NCBI GenBank assembly: GCA_025331445.1
Contig: JAIWNE010000012.1
Span: 186,001 to 250,000, forward strand
Direction of reading: 5' to 3'
DNA length: 64,000 nt
From: Blakeslea trispora
Taxonomy: Eukaryota > Mucoromycota > Mucoromycetes > Mucorales > Choanephoraceae
The translations under genes were made by a program, and so were the position numbers. Every line of letters starts with the position of its first letter. Position 1 is the first letter of the stretch. Of the stretch, positions 27,072 to 38,790 are shown one piece after another. The notes beneath the pieces are model-generated. The model did not search any database. It was not told the DNA's origin and was given only the letters and a program-made list of their open reading frames with translations.

Positions 27072-29094
27072 ATGCTTAACTTAAATGAAGGTAAGAATCT
27101 ACATGTATTTTCTTAGCAATTGTTGACAGTAGTATTAGCTCTCAATGAATATTTATGCAACAATGAAAATGCAACACTTTCCGAATTTGTATACTCGAAT
27201 GTTGCACTTTTCAGTAGCCACGACTATGAGAATAAAGAAAAAATGAAGATCAAGCTACAGGAATCATTTATTAAGGTATACAAGCAGCACTACCTTGACA
27301 AAACACCACCATCAACAAGTCTGCCAAACACTCTTTGTGCTGATTTGTTTAATTACAATAAGGTTTGACTTTAAAACAAGGAACCTGCTACGCAAGCTAA
27401 CAAAAAACAAATAGAAATCACCAGCAGACATTAGAAATAAGATCTTTCAGTGGTTTTACTGCTTGGTAAGAAGATGCCATTAGAGTTTCTATCGTTCTGA
27501 CGTTTACTTTTGATTTAGTCTGAATCGCGCCATGAGGATTTTACCAGCGCCGACAAGGTGATTTTAGAGGACTTTTTGAGTTGTAGTGGAAGCCATCCCA
27601 GAATCCTGCTTGACAAGATGGCTATTAAGATGTTAAAGAACTTTGAGCAACTGACTCCTAGCGATCTAAACATCTTAAAGTATGTATCATGTTGCACAAG
27701 CGAATAAGCTACATACATTAAAGACTTCCTTTTCTCCTTTTGTAGGCTAGCCATGTCATATATTGTTAATTTGAATGGAAATGAAGATGTATACAGGCAA
27801 TACATCGAGCAAAGTCTTTTCTGGGAAATTGTAGACCGCTGCCCTGCTTTTGCAAATAATTATATAGAAGAACAAGAAGTATCTGCTATCAGTGCATTGT
27901 GCAAACGTGCTATAGAGGTAACATCAAAACGCGCTGTGCTTATTGTCATCCTGTTCTAATTTTTTCTCATCATTTGCTTCTTCCTCTTCTTTTTCTTCTA
28001 TAAAAGGCTGCCAAGAAGAGCTTAAGTGCTGGCTTGTTGTTTGTCTTGGAGGAGCAAGCCAAACTTTTGAAGGAAGATAAGATGGAAAGTAACGAGTACC
28101 ACGTACTCCAAGCTTTTAATTATCTGTAAGTAAGATGTTCTTCGTATAACAATTTATTGACTTCTTGTGTAGGCTCAATAATTTTAAGACTTGGAAGAAA
28201 ACCAAGAGAGAGAGCGAAGCCCAGAAGGTGTGCCGTGTCTACGACCTTGTCAACATTTTCTTTGAAGACAGCCCATTAAAGGTCAAAATGTAAGTAGCTC
28301 AATTGACCTTAGTACCTTTGATGCTAACTCAGGCTTGTACTAGTGGTGAAACTGTAGGTCGTACTACAAAAGAAGTCTGCATGTTAAATGAGTTCAATTT
28401 CTCCGGTGGAACTTCAAGCAGATACAACTCTGGTAGCTCCTCTGCCTCATCTGTTGCTGCCGCTGCAGCCGTCTTGTCGTCGTCCTCCTCCTCTCTTGCA
28501 AATCCAAGTTCTGGCAGAAAAATTGATTTTGCAGTTACTGATGATAAAGACAATGAGTTGTCATTCTGTGAATTCAAGGCAACCAACACCAAGTCTTTGT
28601 CACAGTACCAACAAAGCAAGACATTTCGTTTGAATTGTACTATTGCAGAGGAGATGCTCAAGCTGTATGGTGATGAGTATGTTGTCTTTTTTGTGTGGAC
28701 TGGTAAGCACATTGTTATCAAACGTAACGCTGCTTAAAGTTAACCACAACAATAGGTGATTTTGGGGAATTTTGTTCACTGAAAGAGCATGAAGGAGTGT
28801 TTGTCTCTCGGTTCGTGGAACCATTTATAGTTCCAACAGAGATTGTCGAACTCGATGATGATTTTTCAAAGACATTGACTATGATCATAAGATGGAAGGT
28901 AAGCAAAGTAGTTTGATGCATCTGCTTTTTCTAATTAGTTGCCCTTTTTCTCTTTCCGGATTATGTAGGAGCACCTTTTGCTGCTAAGCGAGCAAACAAA
29001 AAAAGCCAAGAAGAAGCCAAGAAGAAGACAGAGAGAATACCCCTCAGTCTGTTTTACAGCTGTGAAACAAAAGAAAAGAAGAATGAATGAATAG
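27072..29094 (+). CDS. Unrecognised protein with possible D...ExK nuclease-like motif
   Basis: Ten exons (27072-27090, 27130-27362, 27415-27465, 27519-27679, 27746-27917, 28007-28125, 28173-28289, 28344-28702, 28756-28898, 28969-29094) keep frame and give 499 aa. I do not recognise the family. The first two thirds look helical. A low-complexity Ser/Ala stretch (about residues 310-345) precedes a beta-like segment KIDFAVTDDKDNELSFCEFK, where an aspartate and an E-x-K are spaced as in the PD-(D/E)XK nuclease fold. The C-terminus is strongly basic (KKAKKKPRRRQRE), suggesting a nuclear or nucleic-acid-binding protein. It lies between a MITE and a repeat/transposon region, so it could belong to a mobile or lineage-specific family. 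The splice choices at 27130 and 28344 were made to keep frame and skip nearer AGs. Confidence 0.6.
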
Positions 29095-29679
29095 ATTTGT
29101 ATCTTTGTCTGTTTTTTTTTTAATATGTCTTGTTATCAGTTGATACAATCTTAATGGGCTTGATTGTAGCTCTCGTCCGAGTACACAAAAGCCTGTACTT
29201 CTTAGTAGGTACAAGACTCTTAATGGATCGATTGTTGCAAAAAAAAAAAACAGACAGAAGCATGCATTTCAGTGACGCTTTTTGTCATTTATAGACACCA
29301 GCACAACCTTCAGTCCAAACACGCCTTTTGATTCAGACTTTGTGCGTTTTGCAATTTATTGCAGGATACATTTGTTATTTAGCATTCAAAACCACGTGGA
29401 AAGCAGACTAGCTAGAGCGAAACCATTATTATACAGCATTTTGTCGCTATTTCTGATGAGTGTATTGACACAGGCTATATTATATAAATACAAAACTATG
29501 GGGCTATACCAAAACCTGAGGCCAACAGGTTGACCTTACATTTCCACTTTGTTCTTCTAAAAGCCTCTATGGGGCACCAAGTGTGATAGCTCTTTATTGG
29601 TTTGCTTGACAAAGCAGGTCAGAGTGAATTTTTGGTTAAGAGAAATATCGGCCAAATACTAATGCTAAAAGACAAAAGC
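29095..29679. other. Intergenic, no supported gene
   Basis: AT-rich flank between the unrecognised gene and the tandem repeat. The open frame at 29282-29533 lacks any recognisable feature. Confidence 0.5.
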
Positions 29680-30157
29680 AAAACCAGATCTTCTGAGCGC
29701 TCGCAGGTCGGACTGGTTTGGCATACACCCTCAACAAAGCATAAGCTCTCTTGAAGGCATAAGCCGCGCCTTCGCGGTTAGCTCCTGCCCATCCAATTGG
29801 TTTGAGTATAAATGCGTAAAGACGTAAATGATGAGAGGGTCAAGTACAAATGCTAGCACACAAAACCAGATCTTCTGAGCGCTCGCAGGTCGGACTGGTT
29901 TGGCATACACCCTCAACAAAGCGTAAGCTCTCTTGAAGGCATAAACCGCACCTTCGCGGTTGGCTCGTGCCCATCTGATCAGTTTGAATGCAAAGATATA
30001 AATGTAGTGGCCAAACACAAATGCTAGCACACAAAACCAGATCTTCCGAGCGCTCGCAGGTCGGACTGGTTTGGCATACACCCTTAACAAAGCATAAGCT
30101 CTCTTGAAGGCATAAGCCGCGCCTTCGCGGTTAGCTCCTGCCCATCCAATTGGTTTG
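29680..30157. repeat. Three-copy tandem repeat, units of 182 and 171 bp
   Basis: Copies begin at about 29680, 29862 and 30033, each with AAAACCAGATCTTC followed by a GC-rich core (GAGCGCTCGCAGGTCGGACT) and ending near CCAATTGGTTTG. The core is more GC-rich than its surroundings. Spacing differs between copies (182 then 171 bp), so the reverse-strand open frame through it (29731-30090) does not keep one repeat phase. It is probably an expanded non-coding minisatellite or a fragment of a repeat family. Confidence 0.85.
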
Positions 30158-31116
30158 TGAAAAAACTAAATAGCCAAAGCAAACCCACATACAACTGATG
30201 GTGTTACAGTTTTTTAGGGCGATTTCGCTCTCAGCAAAACCAATTTCGCCAAAAGCCGCTGTCAATAGAGGATTTTGGGAGACAAAACACAGATGTCTCG
30301 GTAGAACGTTTATCAGTTGAACTCCATTTGTTTCTAAAATTCATTGTCCTTCGATCTTTGAATGAATTGAGCAATCAGATTTCAGCCCTGAAGCAATTTA
30401 CATTTACATTGAGATATTTGGCTGTAAAAACAATAAGAATTAACATAGAAACGTAATGTTTTTACTCAATAATTATTAGAATACTTCTAGGCAAAATTAG
30501 TGACAATCTGAGCTTAGTTTGCTGTGTATTTTGACTCATTTCTTGATATTTAAAGAAGTATGTTTCTATTGAGTACATGATCTTAATGCAAGAAGCTTTG
30601 TTCATGACTGCGTTCTGCAATACTACATTATATTAAGGCTATAATTTTTAGAGTATTTCATGCAATCCACTATATCTCACTCGAGAGAAGCGCTTCAATT
30701 GTAGATGTTGTAAGGGAGCATTTTAAGCAGTCCATTTTAAAAGACTCTAAAGCAATCAAATGCTCTGCAATAAACACATATATTACGTAACGCAAATGGA
30801 CTTTTCTCTTTTGCTTCATTTCCATACTCTTTCTTCAGTCTCTTATAAGGAATATGGGATGAATCATTAAAGAAATTGAATAGTCAAATGCTTGATTTAT
30901 CATATAAAGTATCAAGATTTGGGTTGGCAGCAATGTATATCTTAGTCATTCAGTCATTTCCTCAAATTGTCATGTCACTGCTAATCAAATTGAGATGTCG
31001 CAACGACCATACTCTTCCTTCTTCAATACTGATTTCTATTCATTTTTTGCTCATTTTTGCTCGTCGGAACCGAATTTAAACCAATAGAACTGCTTCGATT
31101 CACATACCGATGTCTG
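30158..31116. other. AT-rich intergenic, no gene seen
   Basis: No coding frame, RNA gene or repeat could be supported in this stretch. Confidence 0.5.
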
Positions 31117-31166
31117 GACAAACCTAATTCAACAGACGCCAGTAGCGTCTGTTCATAAGGTTTGTC
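31117..31166. repeat. 50-bp hairpin (inverted repeat)
   Basis: The arm GACAAACCTAATTCAACAGA extends to ...CGC and pairs with the downstream arm reading back from GGTTTGTC, with a 4-5 base loop and one small bulge. It may be the remnant of a short inverted-repeat transposon or a terminal structure of the decayed transposon nearby. Confidence 0.65.
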
Positions 31167-31213
31167 TAAGGATAACATGACCTTCAGCGGAGTTATTTAC
31201 TTATAGAGTAGCC

Positions 31214-31264
31214 TAAGGATGTTACAAAGCGTAGCGTACTGCACCTCCATTGCGGTTTGTAACA
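31214..31264. repeat. Imperfect inverted repeat
   Basis: TGTTACAAAGCG and, about 25 bp on, GCGGTTTGTAACA form a second stem close to the hairpin at 31117. The short sequence CTAAGGAT precedes both structures (around 31165 and 31211). Confidence 0.45.
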
Positions 31265-31320
31265 TGCTCGCTTTTTAATAAAAGATTTCTACCATAATTA
31301 CAACGACCTTCATCCCTTTT

Positions 31321-32330
31321 ATGAACATCTTTCTTCTCAAACATTACCAATCGACAAAATGGCTTTTAACAACGATAACTCTGCTAACCGTCCATCAACT
31401 TCTCGAAAAAAAAAGAGAGACTCATATGCTAAAGTCACTGATAGAAAGTGACAGCAAGACACAGATTGTAATTGACAATCGACTTGCTTTGAGTACGGCA
31501 AGATCTATTATCAACACTTACTTGAAGAAAAATTAGGTGCATTCAAAGCCAAGAGGTGGTAATCAGGTCAAGCCATTGATCCGGAATGAAGCACTCGAGC
31601 TTATGGAAACCCGTTTGATTGATAATCCGATGCTTACATTGCAGCAACTTCACAACCTTCTTCTCAATGAACTCGATGTTGATGTGAGCTTGTCAACTCT
31701 GCTTCACTTTGACCACTTCCTGAAAAAATAAATGATGAAGATACATTGGAAGCCAGAGATCAATACATCAAGGAAATATTGGAGCAGGACATCAGCTAAA
31801 AATCTAACTGCATCTTTGTTGATGAAGCTGGATTCAATTCCTCACAAACCCGAAGACATGGCAGATCAATGAAGGGAGATTCTGCTGATGTGATCGTATA
31901 ACAGAGCAGAGGCATCAATCATACGATTATTGCCGCTATTTCTTACCATAGTATGGAACTATGGCATGTCAAGTTGGTAGCAGGTGGAACTACAGCTGAC
32001 ATTTTCATTGACTTTTTGAGGTTGCTCTTCAACAAACTAAAGAACGAGCAAAATCCTCAATACATCATCATGGATAATGCGCGAATCCACAAATCTCCCA
32101 AAGTTGCAAAATTTGTGGACAACTACATGAAAGACAAAGAGACGATTCACAAGATCAAGTTCCTCCCCTCTTATTCATCTTTCCTGAACCCGATCGAATA
32201 ATGCTTCTCTAAGATGAAGTATTTCGTCAAAAGACAACCCTTGACGAAGAAACGCAATATGACGCAAGTTTTGAAATAAGCAAGTGAATGCGTCACCAGA
32301 GAAGATTGTAAAGGTTGGGTCAACCATTTA
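31321..32330 (+). pseudogene. Degenerate Tc1/mariner-type DDE transposase
   Basis: Successive fragments read as a Tc1/mariner (IS630-type) transposase: an N-terminal helix-turn-helix region, then CIFVDEAGF, IIMDNARIH and FLPSYSSFLNPIE, which carry the three DDE acidic residues in order. The frame is broken by a TAG at 31534, a TAA at 31729 with a frame change just after, further stops near 31798 and 31900, and a stop immediately after the final NPIE motif near 32200. It cannot encode an active enzyme. No matching terminal inverted repeats were found at its edges. Its ends do not match the MITE at 26695. Confidence 0.88.
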
Positions 32331-32600
32331 AAACAGTTTTTTTTTATATGCTAAAAAAAACTGAGAAAGCATTCTTTCGTCGACTTTAAATGAAAAGATG
32401 ATAAAGCAATCATATTTCTTATTTTGTATTCTTGTGTCTAAGTTGGCAATAGTTGTATTTTTAAAAATAGAATGTCATTAAAATTAAGGTTTTATTTATC
32501 TATTTTGTTCATTGAATTGAATTGAAACTTAATTATGCTCTATGTTGTATTATACATTAGTAGATAGTAATAGCCAAGTATATCAGGCGCAAGTAATAAA

Positions 32601-35091
32601 TTAGAAGGCAAGAGTCTTTACAACGCCATTACCAGCTTGGTTTCCAGTAGGCAGAGAGAATGTGTTTGATTTAGTAACGCCCTCCATGGTAATAGTCAGC
32701 TTAACAGAAGTGAGTGATTGGGATGGATCTGAAACGGTGACTCGGTAATTGTCTTTATCGAGTTGCTTGAGCAAGACAACACAGGGCTTGTCTGTCTTGA
32801 TTGTGCAGGACCAAGGCGTACTGTAGGTACCAGCTGTCCAGAATGCGGTAGCAATAGTTTTATCTGCAGGGCTATATGCAGCATTCACTTGAGGTGAACT
32901 AGCATGGAAGGCCAACTGAATAGGCATTTTTCCTTCAGCAACATTAGCATCAAAGGCTGCATGGGAAATAGCAGGCTGAACGATATATTGAGTCAAGAGT
33001 CCAGAAGTGTTAGTCTTGGAATGCTTAATATAAGACGTCCACAGCTGTTGAGGGTCTGTGCCTATGGAAATACCAACTTCGCTCCAATTGGTGTATCTAG
33101 GCTTAGAGTCGATATAAACATCCTCAGCAGTAGGGAAGTAGTAGCCAATGTTATCATGCCAGATATGGTTGGTTTTGGGAGACAAGTAAGACATAAGTGT
33201 GTTTTTGACTTCACCAGCGATATAGATATTGCCATTGCGTAAGCGCTGATCGAGTACAGTAACCAATTCTGCAGTAGTGTTCTTTGAAGTGGTAGGGCCA
33301 ACTTGAACAGCATAACCACTAGGAAAAAAGAAGACAGTCTTCTTGAAAGCCAGATTGCCATTCAAAGGGTTGAGATAGTCCATAACAGCAATGCCTGTGT
33401 TTTCATCAGTGACGCCACCAACGAACTTCTTCTTACCCTTATTCTTGACCTTACTGCATACTGTAGGAGTACCTTGATAGTCAACAGTAATACCAGGAAC
33501 AAGGTCCCAATCCCAGCTTCCGAAAGAATCGACATATTCATTGCCGGTCAAATAGTTGTATATAGCACCATCACTTAAATGGAAACCTTGAGGGTTTTGA
33601 ATATTAAGACATTCAGAATTGATAGTTCTGCTGGAATACATCTTGAGAGTTACGACATAATCTGCAGTACGATGTACCTATTGTTTTTTTTTGATAAATT
33701 AGCTTTCAAAAGAAACAACATACTCTGCTTTGGCTTACCATATAATCTGAATTGTAAAAATAGCGAGTGCCAATAAGGTTACCTTGGTTTGCGGTGCCTG
33801 TAGGAGGAGCATTCAATCGATCAGAAATTACCTGCATTTCTTTTTCAGTGGATGATCCTTTGGCACTTTTGGCAATTTCTTCCAAGTCAAGGCTAACACC
33901 ACCAGAGGACTGTTTATCAGCAAATCTGAATGAAACCATACGACCAATTGCACTGTACTGCCACAGTAATTGCTTGTACTTGGTATTGGCAATCATCATC
34001 CATTCGCTACCGGCCATCAAGGTCTTGAAAACAGCTTGAATGCTGTCACTAGGAGCAATACTGAGGCCCACAGTCTCAGTAAAAACACCCAGAACGTCAG
34101 AGGCAAAGTCTTTACCATAGTTGCCATTGTAGAGAATACCATTGTGTTGTATAAAGGAACCGTCTGCTTGAATGCCGTCACCAGCGGCTGTCTTGCTAAT
34201 GGTGATGCCACTATAAAAAGCCTCCAGGGCAGTTTGAAGCATTTCTACATCATTCTTGATCATAGCGAGAGTAATACCAATGTTGGACACATCGAGAAGG
34301 TTTGCAGCCGTGAGAACGCTGATAGCTTGAGTCATGGAAGTGACTTTGGCAAATGCTCGTTCTTGGATAGTAATACAGCCTTTCTTTTGTTTATCGCTTA
34401 GCTGATTGTGAAGTAATAAGCATGTATCGCCAATTACATGTGGCACAGCAATGAGTTGATTGAACCAGTTCTTACTCCAAAGACCTGGAGTTCCACAGGG
34501 ACAGTTCATGGATTCAACACCACCATTCTCTATACAGTCATGTTCGCTGAAGTCGTTATCGAGCCAGTAATCTAAGGCTGTGAGCGATTTCTCGAGATAC
34601 TCTGATTGCATTGTTTGATAATATCCAACAGCAAGGTTTACTATTTTGTTATGTCTCAGTATAAGTACAATTGACTGTATTAATGTGTTATTGCTTACAA
34701 ACTCTAGTCAAGTGCTGTTGGGCAGGCCAGTTTGCAATTCTAATGGAACAAGTTACGTTAGTAATCTTTATTTACAATCCGAGAAAAATTAACTCAGAAT
34801 ATAGTACCTAGAACCACAGCCAGATGTCATATCAATGTCAGCCCAAGTACGATTCTCTTTCAACGAAGTTTTCCTATAAGGTATATGCAAGAGTATTTAG
34901 TCTACGATCTCCAGACAATGCCAATGGGCTTACCATTTATTGAGAAAAAATGTACTGTTTGCAGCATTGTATTTGACAATATGATCAATACGACGAGACT
35001 TCATAGTAGCCAGTTCATCGACAGTTGGTAAGCTGATTGCATAAATGCTACCTATGAAAAGCAAGCAAAGCGTAGCAAAAGTGAATCGCAT
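32601..35091 (-). CDS. Secreted polysaccharide lyase family 8 (hyaluronate/chondroitin/xanthan lyase type), copy 1
   Basis: Five exons (35091-34934, 34873-34808, 34739-34699, 34640-33739, 33677-32601) give 747 aa. A signal peptide opens the protein (MRFTFATLCLLFIGSIYA). The start at 35091 is preferred over the upstream ATG because it begins this signal. The alpha/alpha-toroid part carries the catalytic asparagine motif KNWFNQ (about residue 145) and the His-x8-Tyr pair in DGSFIQHNGILYNGNYG (about 250-259); YSSRTINSE holds the conserved arginine and glutamate. The C-terminal half matches the PL8 beta-sandwich. PL8 enzymes cleave uronate-containing polysaccharides by beta-elimination outside the cell; the exact substrate cannot be read from sequence. 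It is a tandem paralogue of 36304-38790. Confidence 0.9.
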
Positions 35092-35167
35092 TGTAGGCCA
35101 AAGAATTAACAAAAAGAATTAAAAAAAGAAAAAAATGACCGATGAATGTATCGTTCCTGATGTGTCT

Positions 35168-35177
35168 CTTTATATAG
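35168..35177 (-). promoter_or_regulatory. Candidate TATA box of PL8 copy 1
   Basis: Read on the minus strand, CTATATAAAG lies about 80 bp upstream of the start codon at 35091. Position and sequence fit a TATA element of an inducible gene; this is inference. Confidence 0.45.
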
Positions 35178-36303
35178 CTTTTTGACCATTTCTTCTTTGG
35201 TTCAATTAATTCTATGAATAGGTAATTGAAGCATGTTCCTTATAAAGAAAGAAATACACTTGTTAACGTCCATCGAACAGTGGTACAACAGAAGAATAAA
35301 CTAAAGTGTGGTACATGGATGAAGATTAAGGACTCCGAAGTGGTATAATAGTGTTGTCTTTTATTTGTATGTGCAAGTATGTTTAATTAATTATATTTTG
35401 GAGAGTTTATTTGGATACAAGATGTATCGTTTTCTATATTTATCTATAGGCTTGATTTCTGCTTTTTACTCCTTAAACACTTTCGTTGGTCTTGTAACAA
35501 AGTGTCTTTTAACTGATTGCAAGCAAATCGGTTTCTGACATTGATCGGCCAAATACTTATTTTAGCAAAACATACAAAGACAGATCGGCGCAAACAAACA
35601 AATGGAACTGTCACTGCTGAAGCACCCACATACTGAGTTACCACATTTGTAGCTTACCGACAGCCTCAGCTCATAATAGTATCAACTGGCCCGTACGACG
35701 GCTATAAAAAAAAAACTTAGTAAATGGTATAGTTTGGATCGGCTTTTAAATTTTATTAATGGAAAGGCAATCAAATGAATAACTCTGCTTCATTTAGATT
35801 CAAGACTAAACCCTTTCTGTTTTTTTCACTCTAACTTGTTAAAATCATGTCAAATCTAACTTCAGTATGCTGGTACTGTAGGTAAAGAGAGATTGCAAAA
35901 CAGGGTCTACTCTATGTTTCTTAGGAGTGTAGCAATTACTACACACATAATCTAATGTACTGATTATCATCAACACTTGCCGACATTATTCTTTAAACGA
36001 TTAGAATGGCAGATTTAGAACTGCAAACCCGAGCTTTCCGGTTTCCTGTTATAGTCAAGCTCTCGCGGTCTTTTAGAATGTCAAGAATTCATTAATTATA
36101 ATTCTGGATCTTCTTAATGCTCTTATGTTCAAACCAATGTCGATTTAGTTTATCCTTATAGGGGAAGCACCTTGTTGTGGCGCATTGTGTTTTACAGTTA
36201 GCCTTGAGCGAAAAGCTAACAAAGATAGCACATGGCAACTTCCATTGATTTCAGCGATTAAGTAACAAAAAACATAACAATTTATTGTATAGAAATACAT
36301 GGT
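35178..36303. other. Intergenic between the two PL8 genes
   Basis: About 1.1 kb of AT-rich DNA holding the promoter of copy 1 and the 3' flank of copy 2. No gene was recognised; the frame at 35444-35644 (-) is a random open frame. Confidence 0.55.
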
Positions 36304-38790
36304 TTAAAATGTGACAAGCTTTGTTTTGGCTTTACCAGCGCGATTGCCAGTATACATAGTGAAAGTAGAACTTTGAGACTTTCCCTCTAATTCAGTAGTC
36401 ACCTTCACCATTTTCAAAGACTGAGAAGGATCTGCTATTGTTAAGCGGAAGATATTGGTATCCATTTGTCGTAAAAGTAATACACATGGCCTATCCACCG
36501 TAACCGTCATAGATATCCATGGATCAGTATACTGGCCAGCAGTCCAAAAAGCGATGGCAAGAACATCTTCGTCTTTGTCGTATGCAGAATACACTTGCTG
36601 TGATTGAAGCGAAAAATCCAAATAAATAGGCACATCATTGTCAGCAGCAGATTCAGTGAAAGATTGTGCGTCTACGCCAAGCTGAACAATGTATTGTGTC
36701 AATGGCTCATCTTCGTCTTTATCCGAATCATGATTGATATAAGAGGTCCAGAGCTGCTGCTCTTCGAGTCCTTCTGCGATACCAATGTCAGACCAATTAG
36801 ATTTCTTGAGTCTAGAATCAACATGGATGTTTTCAGAGGAAGGAAAATAATAGCCTATACCATCATGCCAAACATCTTTGACATCAGAAAAATCAAATGT
36901 ACTTTCTGTGTCTTCAATGTTTCCATTGATGTAGACATCACCGTTAAGATGGCGTTGATCAAGCACTGTAAGCAGAGGAGATGATTGGTTTTTTGAACTA
37001 GTAGGTCCAAGCTGAACAGAATAGCCTTTTGGAGAAAAAAATAGGGTTTTTTTGAATTGCAGATTTCCATTCATGGGATTTTGGTAGTCCATCACAGCAA
37101 TCCCTGTGTTACCGTCTGTTGCACCACCCACAAATTTCTTTTTCCCTTTTGCTTTAGACTTGACGCATGTCAGGGGAGTACCCCCATAATCAACAGTAGT
37201 GCCAGGAATAAGCTCCCAATCCCATGCACCAAACACATCTACATACTCATCTCCAGAGAGATAATTGTATATAGCACCATCACTGAGATGAAAACCATAA
37301 GGATTCTGTGTATTCACGCACTCAGAGTTGACAGTTCGAGAAGAGTACATTTTGAGTGTGACAATAAAGTTTGGTCCACGGTGAACCTAAAGCAAATTAG
37401 GTTAACAAAAAAAACAAAGCTCCAAGTCTTGACTTACCAAATAGTCAGCATTATAAAAATAACGGGTACCAACGAGGTCACCTTGATTGGCGTCATCTGT
37501 TGAGACAGTTTCGAGTCTATCGCTGATGTCCCTTATGTCTTGTTCGTTTTCCCAACTTTCCACTCCTTCAGATATCTTTTTAGGGTTAATGGATATACCA
37601 CCGCTTGCTTGTTGGTCCGAGTACTTGAAGGTGATCATCCTTCCGATGACACTGTACTGCCATAAAAGCTTATTGCGCTTGCTATCAGACAAAACCATCC
37701 ACTCAGTACCACTTATCAAGGTTTCGAAAGCATCTTGCACATCAACATCCGGAGTGAGCTCAGTTTCCCTTGTCATGACAAACACAAGCAGAAGGTTGTT
37801 GATGAAATCTTTTCCGTAATTTCCGTTATACAACAACCCGTTATGCTGCATAAAGGAGCCGTCAGATTGAATGCCATCATCCGCAACAGTAGGGTTAATG
37901 ACGACACCTTCGTAGAATTTCTCTAACCCAGATTTAGTTAAATTGGCATCTTGACTGAATATCCCTAGCGTAATGCCTACATAAGCACAGTCAAGCAAAT
38001 TGGCACCGCTCCACCGCTCCACTGTATCAAAGCTTCTTCTCTGGATCCTGTCACAACCCAATCTTTGGCTATCCGTAAGATTCTGTCTCAAAACAATACA
38101 AATGTCACCCACTGTTTTTGGTACACCAATAGTCTGAGGGAACCAGTTTTTGTTCCAAAGACCTGGTGTGCCACAAGGACAGTTACCCTTCGAATCGCCA
38201 CCGTTCAGGGTACAATCGGAGGTCTCGTAGTCATTGTCAAACCAATAATCCAAAGCTAACATAGCTGCATCGAGAGCAGCTGTATCTGAAGAATCCTTCA
38301 TAAAAGCAACAGCAAGGGAACCTCAAATTCAAAATTTAATACAATCTGCACATCAATGCCAAACTAATATTCTAGCTATTCTTCTACTTACGAGCTCTAC
38401 TCAAGTGACCAGCAGCTGGCCAGTTTGCACGTCTAAAGTAGAAGCAATTAGTGTAGGCTCATGTCGCCCTGAACATATTTTCATTTCTACCTACCTAGCC
38501 TCACATCCAGAAGTCATATCGATATCCGGCCACATACCAGAGGAATCTATTGAGTTTTTCCTTCATTTTACTATTTAGTATTTCATCATTTTACTTTACA
38601 CACCATCAAAGATTGTAATCACTTACCATGTGTCCACATTTTTCTCTGAAGTGCCTGCTTCGGTCAGTATAATTTCTAGTCTTCGATTGTATAGCGTTTC
38701 TAATTCTTCTTGGGTAGGCTCTGGCAAAGCATATACAAGTAAAGTACAACAACATGCCAACAGAATTCCAATAGCATATAAATATTGCAT
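36304..38790 (-). CDS. Secreted polysaccharide lyase family 8, copy 2
   Basis: Five exons (38790-38627, 38560-38495, 38432-38392, 38321-37438, 37386-36304) give 745 aa. The start at 38790 opens a signal peptide (MQYLYAIGILLACCCTLLVY); an upstream in-frame ATG is rejected because it would bury the signal behind a poly-Phe stretch. Catalytic motifs match copy 1: KNWFPQ (Asn), DGSFMQHNGLLYNGNYG (His and Tyr) and YSSRTVNSE. All four introns sit at the same positions and phases as in copy 1, and exons 2 and 3 have identical lengths (66 and 41 nt), so the pair arose by tandem duplication after the introns were in place. Protein divergence is considerable, so the duplication is not recent and substrates may differ. 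Confidence 0.9.

Noticed and set aside
29731..30090. 119-aa reverse-strand open frame through the tandem repeat
   Set aside because: The frame exists because the GC-rich core lacks stops; repeat spacing (182 and 171 bp) breaks repeat phase, there is no family match and no promoter context.
31117..32400. Hairpin at 31117 as terminal inverted repeat of the Tc1/mariner fossil
   Set aside because: No matching sequence was found on the far side of the transposase near 32330-32400, so pairing of ends is not supported.
33303..34401. Plus-strand open frames antisense to PL8 copy 1 (33303-33578, 33970-34401)
   Set aside because: They mirror the coding sequence of the lyase; similar mirror frames occur opposite copy 2 (36604-36984, 37057-37503).
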